A stretch of DNA of 64,000 bases from Owenia fusiformis (lineage: Eukaryota; Annelida; Polychaeta; Sabellida; Oweniidae): NCBI GenBank assembly GCA_903813345.2, contig CAIIXF020000004.1, positions 3,679,525-3,743,524 on the forward strand, read 5' to 3'. The position numbers and the translations under genes are program-made. Of this stretch, positions 59,292 through 64,000 are shown in pieces. The notes below the pieces were generated by a model. That model saw only the letters and a list, made by a program, of their open reading frames with translations. It did no database searches and had not been told where the DNA came from. Every line of letters begins with the position of its first letter. Position 1 is the first letter of the stretch.

Positions 59292-60140
59292 CACCCTATG
59301 CAGACAGAGCCTGTGGGAAATATTGGGTGCGGAGCAAATGAGCGGAGGGTACGGAGCTAACGGTCATTTTTGAATTTAAATTTGGGATATTTCTGAAACT
59401 AAGCCGTTTTGGGACTTCAAATATACCAAGATATGTGTATTTGACACCAAATATCAATACAATTGTGAAAATAGTAGCGCAATTCATTCTATAGCGACGC
59501 AGTGTGCCTTAAACCTTTCCCAGACCTATATATTTTGAAATTATCCTTTTAATACTGAGTCCCCAGCATTCATAAAAATGGTGTTCAAGGTGCACTATCT
59601 ATACAAATTATTTTTGCATCTTGGAAGCCAGGCAGTATCTGTGTGATTTTATAAAAAATCGGAAATGTTCTTCAGATATGAGCCCCCTCTAAATATTGGG
59701 TGCGGAGCAGCTCCATAAACGTAGCTCCGCACCCAATATTTAGAGGGGCTCATATCTGAAGAACATTTCCGAATTTTTATAAAATCACACAGATACTGCC
59801 TGGCTTCCAAGATGCAAAAATAATTTGCATGGGTAGTGTATCTTGAACACCATTTTTTATGAATGCTGGGGACGCAGTATTAAAAGGATAGTCTCAAAAT
59901 ATATAGGTCTGGGAAAGGTTTAAGGCATACTGCGTCGCTACAAAATGAATTGCACTACTATTTTCACAATTTTATTGATATTTGGTGTCAAATACACATA
60001 TCTTGGTATATTTGAAGTCCCAAAACGGCTTAGTTTCAGAAATATCCCAATTTTAAATTCAAAAATGACCGTTAGCTCCGCACCCTCCGCTCATTTGCGC
60101 CGCACCCAATATTTCCCACAGGCTCTGTCTGCATAGGGTG
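59292..60140. mobile_element. 849-bp palindromic element with 5-bp target duplication
   Basis: Two inverted arms of about 412 bp meet near 59716. The ends are CACCCTATGCAGACAGAGCC and the inverse, and ATTTA is duplicated at 59287-59291 and 60141-60145. Each arm also ends and begins with AATATTGGGTGCGGAGC, so the terminal motif recurs at the centre. No transposase; both arms encode the same 63-residue meaningless peptide. Confidence 0.88.
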
Positions 60141-60564
60141 ATTTATAAACTAAGAAAACGTGCGTACTATTCCACGTTTTTATAAGATATTGTGGCTATT
60201 TTAGGAAATTTTGATATATATGAGATGATAAGGAATCATTGAATATATTGATCAAGTCAATCCTACATTTGTACTTGTCAGGCCCGAGGGGGGTTGTACG
60301 AAAATCTGGCTACTGGCATGCATGTTGCTTTCCTTTTAACAGTGGAGTAATTAAAACGATACGCCTTCCCAGGTTCTTTTAAAATACAAAAACCTCAATG
60401 CATGGAACATTTTGGGACTGCAACTGCCCAGAATAATGTATATAACACCAATGGATGTCAAATACTCTTCACATCTCACTCCATAGATGGTGAAGAAGGA
60501 CTTTCTTCTCCCACTTGCTCATATTCCCCCACTTGCTTATATATATTTCGAATTGTGTAGTTGG

Positions 60565-60960
60565 ATGTTGGATACCTTCATGAATTGAAGATGAAAATCA
60601 AGGCTTATATCAGCATTTTCCTTACCTATTCTCTTGTTTTATTTGACAAAACACTTTTACCAATAAAAGATTGATTACTGGAAACAATGTTTTATATCTG
60701 CGTTTTCAGGATTTATATCTGGGTCTTGAAATTTTTTCCTCTTGTCCACCATTTTTTAGTGGGATACCTTGATAAATTGAAGATGAAAATCAGAACTATG
60801 TCAGCAGTTTCCTTACCAATTATCTTGTTTTCTATTATAAAACACTATTCCCAAAGTAACAGAGTGATTGATTACTGGAAACAATGCTTCATATCGGCAA
60901 TTTTTCAGTATTTATATTTAGGTCTTGAAATTGTCCACCATTTGTTATCACACAATGTCA
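60565..60960 (+). repeat. ~195-bp tandem duplication
   Basis: Two diverged copies sharing GATTACTGGAAACAATG, ATTGAAGATGAAAATCA and TCAGCA(T/G)TTTCCTTACC. Confidence 0.75.
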
Positions 60961-62735
60961 AAAATAAGACAAGGCAAAAACACATTCCTGGGGGTTTTTT
61001 CTGAAAATTTACCATTAATTTGAACGACATCATGACATGATGAGTATAATTTTCTTGAAATTCTTCAATATTTTCCTTTATGCCAACATGACTGTAGAGC
61101 CTGGAACAGCCCATTTAACCATACAGTATCGTACCTTTCCTTGTGTCAAATTCATAATACACATTTTATGTATTTTTTGTATTTTTATGATCATCTGAGC
61201 CCAGTTCCATGAAATAACTTATGGTTTCTTGTTAAACAAATGAAGTATGAAAGCATGAAGTATTCCGTTTTCCTGAAAATTGATAAATCAATGGTTGCCT
61301 CACCACATTTAGCTCTTGTATACATGTACCTCTACTAATTCGTCTGTGTATTATGGCATCAAATGACTTACATATTACTTACATTTCTCAAATTGTGTAA
61401 ACTGAACACATTCTCCTAGAATATTTTTGGAGGAATTTCATGGTATAGTTCCAAGCAGATTTTGAGATACTGCGGCAGGAAATTAAATATTTAACCGTAA
61501 TGTCAATTCGACCCCCCCCCCCCCCCTTATTAATATATAGTAGCCCGGACAGAATTGTTCAAAGATTGTAACATAATTAAAAATATTGTTTAAATATACA
61601 CATAACTGTATAATGTTAGGTTGAAAATTGATGATAAATTTAATGAATTTTTGGAAATTGTCATTCCCATGTATGTAAACCAACAGGAAATGGTGGGTTC
61701 AGGCCAAATCAGATTTCTGGATATCTATTCAGCAAATGCTTCATCAAAATGTATTTTTATGTAGAAAATTGAATTATCTAACTTTTTGCACGCTAATGTG
61801 TTGAACATGAAAAAGTTACAGAGCTTCGAGAGTCATTTTTGAAAATCATTTTCGCCTTCCATGTTATTTCAATAGGAGAGGTTTCTTGAAAAATAATTTT
61901 TACTTTGGAGACCTGTAACTTTGTTGAACGTAAAGAAACGCATCATTTTGCAAAGTTTGCTAATTCAATTTTCTACCTAACTTGTATTTTTGCGAGAACT
62001 CGGATAGATGGATATTCTTTCAAATGCCTTGCGAAAAACCTATCAGTTTGGTTAACATGGGAATGTCGATTTTCTCAAAACTTCATCAGATTTGTCATCA
62101 ATATCCGACGGACCTATTGTTATTGTTGAAAAAAATCGAGAAAAATTGAAAGTATATGAAATGATGTCAATTTATATTTCGAGCCCTAAACAGTCTTTTC
62201 TCCATAAAGACTATGCAACTAACAATTCAAACATAAATAGGCTTTAGCACGTAATCCAATGGGGGTGTTAGGAACGCCAAACTTATGGAGAGGAGTGTAC
62301 TCCTAAGAACATGAGATAACCTTGCATTTATGTGTTCATTTTTCTTTGATGTGATACAACATGTACAACTAGACACTGTGTCAATAAAACCTTAAAAATT
62401 AGCAAAATGACCTTTTAATTATTATGTAGAAAAGTACATATTTTAGATGATACCTCTGTATTTTTGATTGCTTGTGACTTGGCTAACAAATGTATGGCTC
62501 CTTGTATTTTAATGTTTTTCTGATATGTTATTTTTTTTAAAATAGCATGGATGGAATTCCACAAGTTTACTGCACATAAACTAAATTATTTGAAAAATGC
62601 AAAAGGTTAATATCTAAAATATAAATGTACTTTTCTGATAATATTATACTTTGGTCCTTCTATTGCTTATTTTTAGGTTCAATTGACGCATAATGCATCT
62701 GCCTCGATTTGGTTTTCTGGTGTTGTTAAATAATT
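60961..62735. other. Stretch with little recognised
   Basis: AT-rich; a C run lies at 61511-61527 and a fragment of the 177-bp repeat at 61562. No gene seen. Confidence 0.5.
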
Positions 62736-62736
62736 A

Positions 62737-62775
62737 CAGGGTGGGCCAATAAAAATTGGAACATTTTTCTTTTCA
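62737..62775. mobile_element. Single mariner-like terminus
   Basis: TA followed by CAGGGTGGGCCAATAAAAAT, a Tc1/mariner-style end. No inverted partner was found in the window. Confidence 0.45.
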
Positions 62776-63115
62776 TTCAGTTGTCTTTATTTTTGCAGTT
62801 CAATCCCATGAAAATTCAGATTATGGTTAAATGATTATTTGTGAAAATGTTCAAGATAAAAATATGAATGTATGATTATTTTTGGCTTGATCTGTATTCT
62901 GCATGTGTCATGAAAAATTTCCAAATTTTCTCTGCTTAAGACATCACTGATGAAAATACAGTATCTTTCATACCATACAATATGCACCCTTCAGATGGTC
63001 TCAACATAATTTCCATCAATTAAAACATATGTTGTTATCTCTAGGGGAAGCAAGACATGTTTCCCTTGGATAATATAGCTTAACTGACCTCAGCTTTTTT
63101 TAAATTGGCACAATA

Positions 63116-64000
63116 CAGGGTGTCCAATAAATAAGGTGAAAGATATTGTAACTTTCTTAATATTGCACCAATTTTGATGAAAATATCGGAGTTTGTAGCC
63201 CAAACCTTTTTACCTTTATTCTGTGAATTTAAAGTGTCTTCTATTTGATTGGCCAGAGTTGTGGTTGCTATAGCAACTGAAACAACAAAAAGGCGGGGCA
63301 AGTTTGTTTACGTCACAACTTTCCAAAACATATTTATTCTTTCTGATAGCTTTATTCATACTCCCAGGTCTATTACTACCACAAATGCAATATAAAAACA
63401 GTCCTAAAGTCCCATTGTTATGGAAATAAGCTATTCAACATAATGTCCATCTCTAGCTACACACTTCTTATGCCTTTTCACCCAGTCTCTAAACACACTT
63501 TCAAACCCATTCTTGCCCATTTCCTGAAGTCTTGCTCAGACATGTGATCTGAGTTCACAGTCACACACAGCTATGCTCACTTGTGAAACTATTAGGGCAC
63601 TGGGGATACCCCTACTTGCACACCCTCCATATTCCCCAGACCTTGCATACAATGACTTTTACTATATTTATATGCAGAACTCAAGCGTGATTTGAGAGGA
63701 AATAAATTTGGAAGCACTGATGAACTCAGATCCTTTACTCAAGATATTTTCGGACCATCCAAGGGAATTGATAGTGGCACAATATTACCTTTATTGTCCA
63801 TTTTCCTATGAGATGTATAGGCATAAGAAGTGTATAGCTAGAGATGGACATTATGTTGAATAGCTTATTTTCATAGCAATTGGACTTTCGGACTGTTTTT
63901 ATATTGTATTTATGGTAGTAATAGACCTGGAAGTATGAATAAAGCCATCAGAAAGAAGAAATATGTTTTGGAAAGTTGTGACGTAAACAAACTTGCCCCA
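63116..64000. mobile_element. Rearranged mariner transposon, runs off the window
   Basis: It starts after TA with CAGGGTGTCCAATAAATAAG. The segment 63297-63480 is repeated inverted at about 63800-64000, so the right end must lie beyond the window. Both arms encode the transposase C terminus ending in GHYVE, once on each strand, so the element is made of two 3' halves. Confidence 0.85.
63610..63850 (+). pseudogene. Mariner transposase C-terminal fragment, frameshifted
   Basis: HPPYSPDLAYNDFY includes the third catalytic Asp region of mariner transposases (usual form SPDLAP-D). After a frameshift comes ELKRDLRGNKFGSTDELRSF, the family's ELK-LRG block, then further shifts and the KKCIARDGHYVE tail. 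The N-terminal DNA-binding part and the first two catalytic acids are missing. Confidence 0.85.

Noticed and set aside
59296-60136. Two 63-aa open frames with nearly the same sequence
   Set aside because: They are the two arms of the palindromic element read outward; no family resemblance.

Overview
This window is animal nuclear DNA. Genes are split by GT-AG introns, the sequence is AT-rich, and most of it is transposon-derived or tandem-repeat DNA. The mix of mariner-like ends, foldback and TIR elements, a non-LTR retrotransposon and a DED-NB-ARC-TPR immune-type gene suggests a marine invertebrate. An echinoderm, hemichordate, amphioxus or mollusc is plausible, but the sequence alone does not settle the phylum.

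The main gene is on the + strand from 9607 to 52861. I assembled it from ten exons using splice sites, reading phase and domain continuity. It encodes a STAND-type signalling ATPase with an N-terminal death effector domain, an NB-ARC core (Walker A in exon 1, Walker B and sensor in exon 2, a GLPL-like motif at the exon 3/4 junction, winged helix in exon 4), TPR-like helical repeats (exons 4-8), and an acidic/serine tail ending in a KKRK cluster (exons 9-10). Exons 7 and 8 are both 173 nt, both phase 1 in and phase 0 out, and related in sequence. Using either one gives an open 939-aa frame; using both breaks it. That is the signature of mutually exclusive exons and is the most interesting observation here.

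A second gene on the - strand (57420-58718) is an intronless run of 15 C2H2 zinc fingers, convergent with the first.

Layout: 1-9600 holds the end of a dispersed TIR/tandem element, a large palindrome, a 2-kb element with 7-bp target duplications, and a 550-bp MITE. 9607-11514 holds exons 1-2. 11515-36608 is one 25-kb intron with a 27-bp minisatellite, a mariner-type MITE, GT-rich and AC-rich blocks, a ~220-bp satellite, several TIR elements with visible target duplications, and a tRNA-like sequence inside a duplication of the exon 3 splice acceptor. 36609-52861 holds exons 3-10; their introns contain a TTAA-flanked element, a 5'-truncated LINE nested in a foldback element, two large minisatellites, and repeats rich in YY1-like motifs. 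52862-57419 is repeat-rich intergenic DNA. 58719-64000 holds an 849-bp palindromic element and a degenerate mariner transposon running off the window.

The gene models were read by eye. There is no transcript evidence, and most repeat families are named only by what their ends show.
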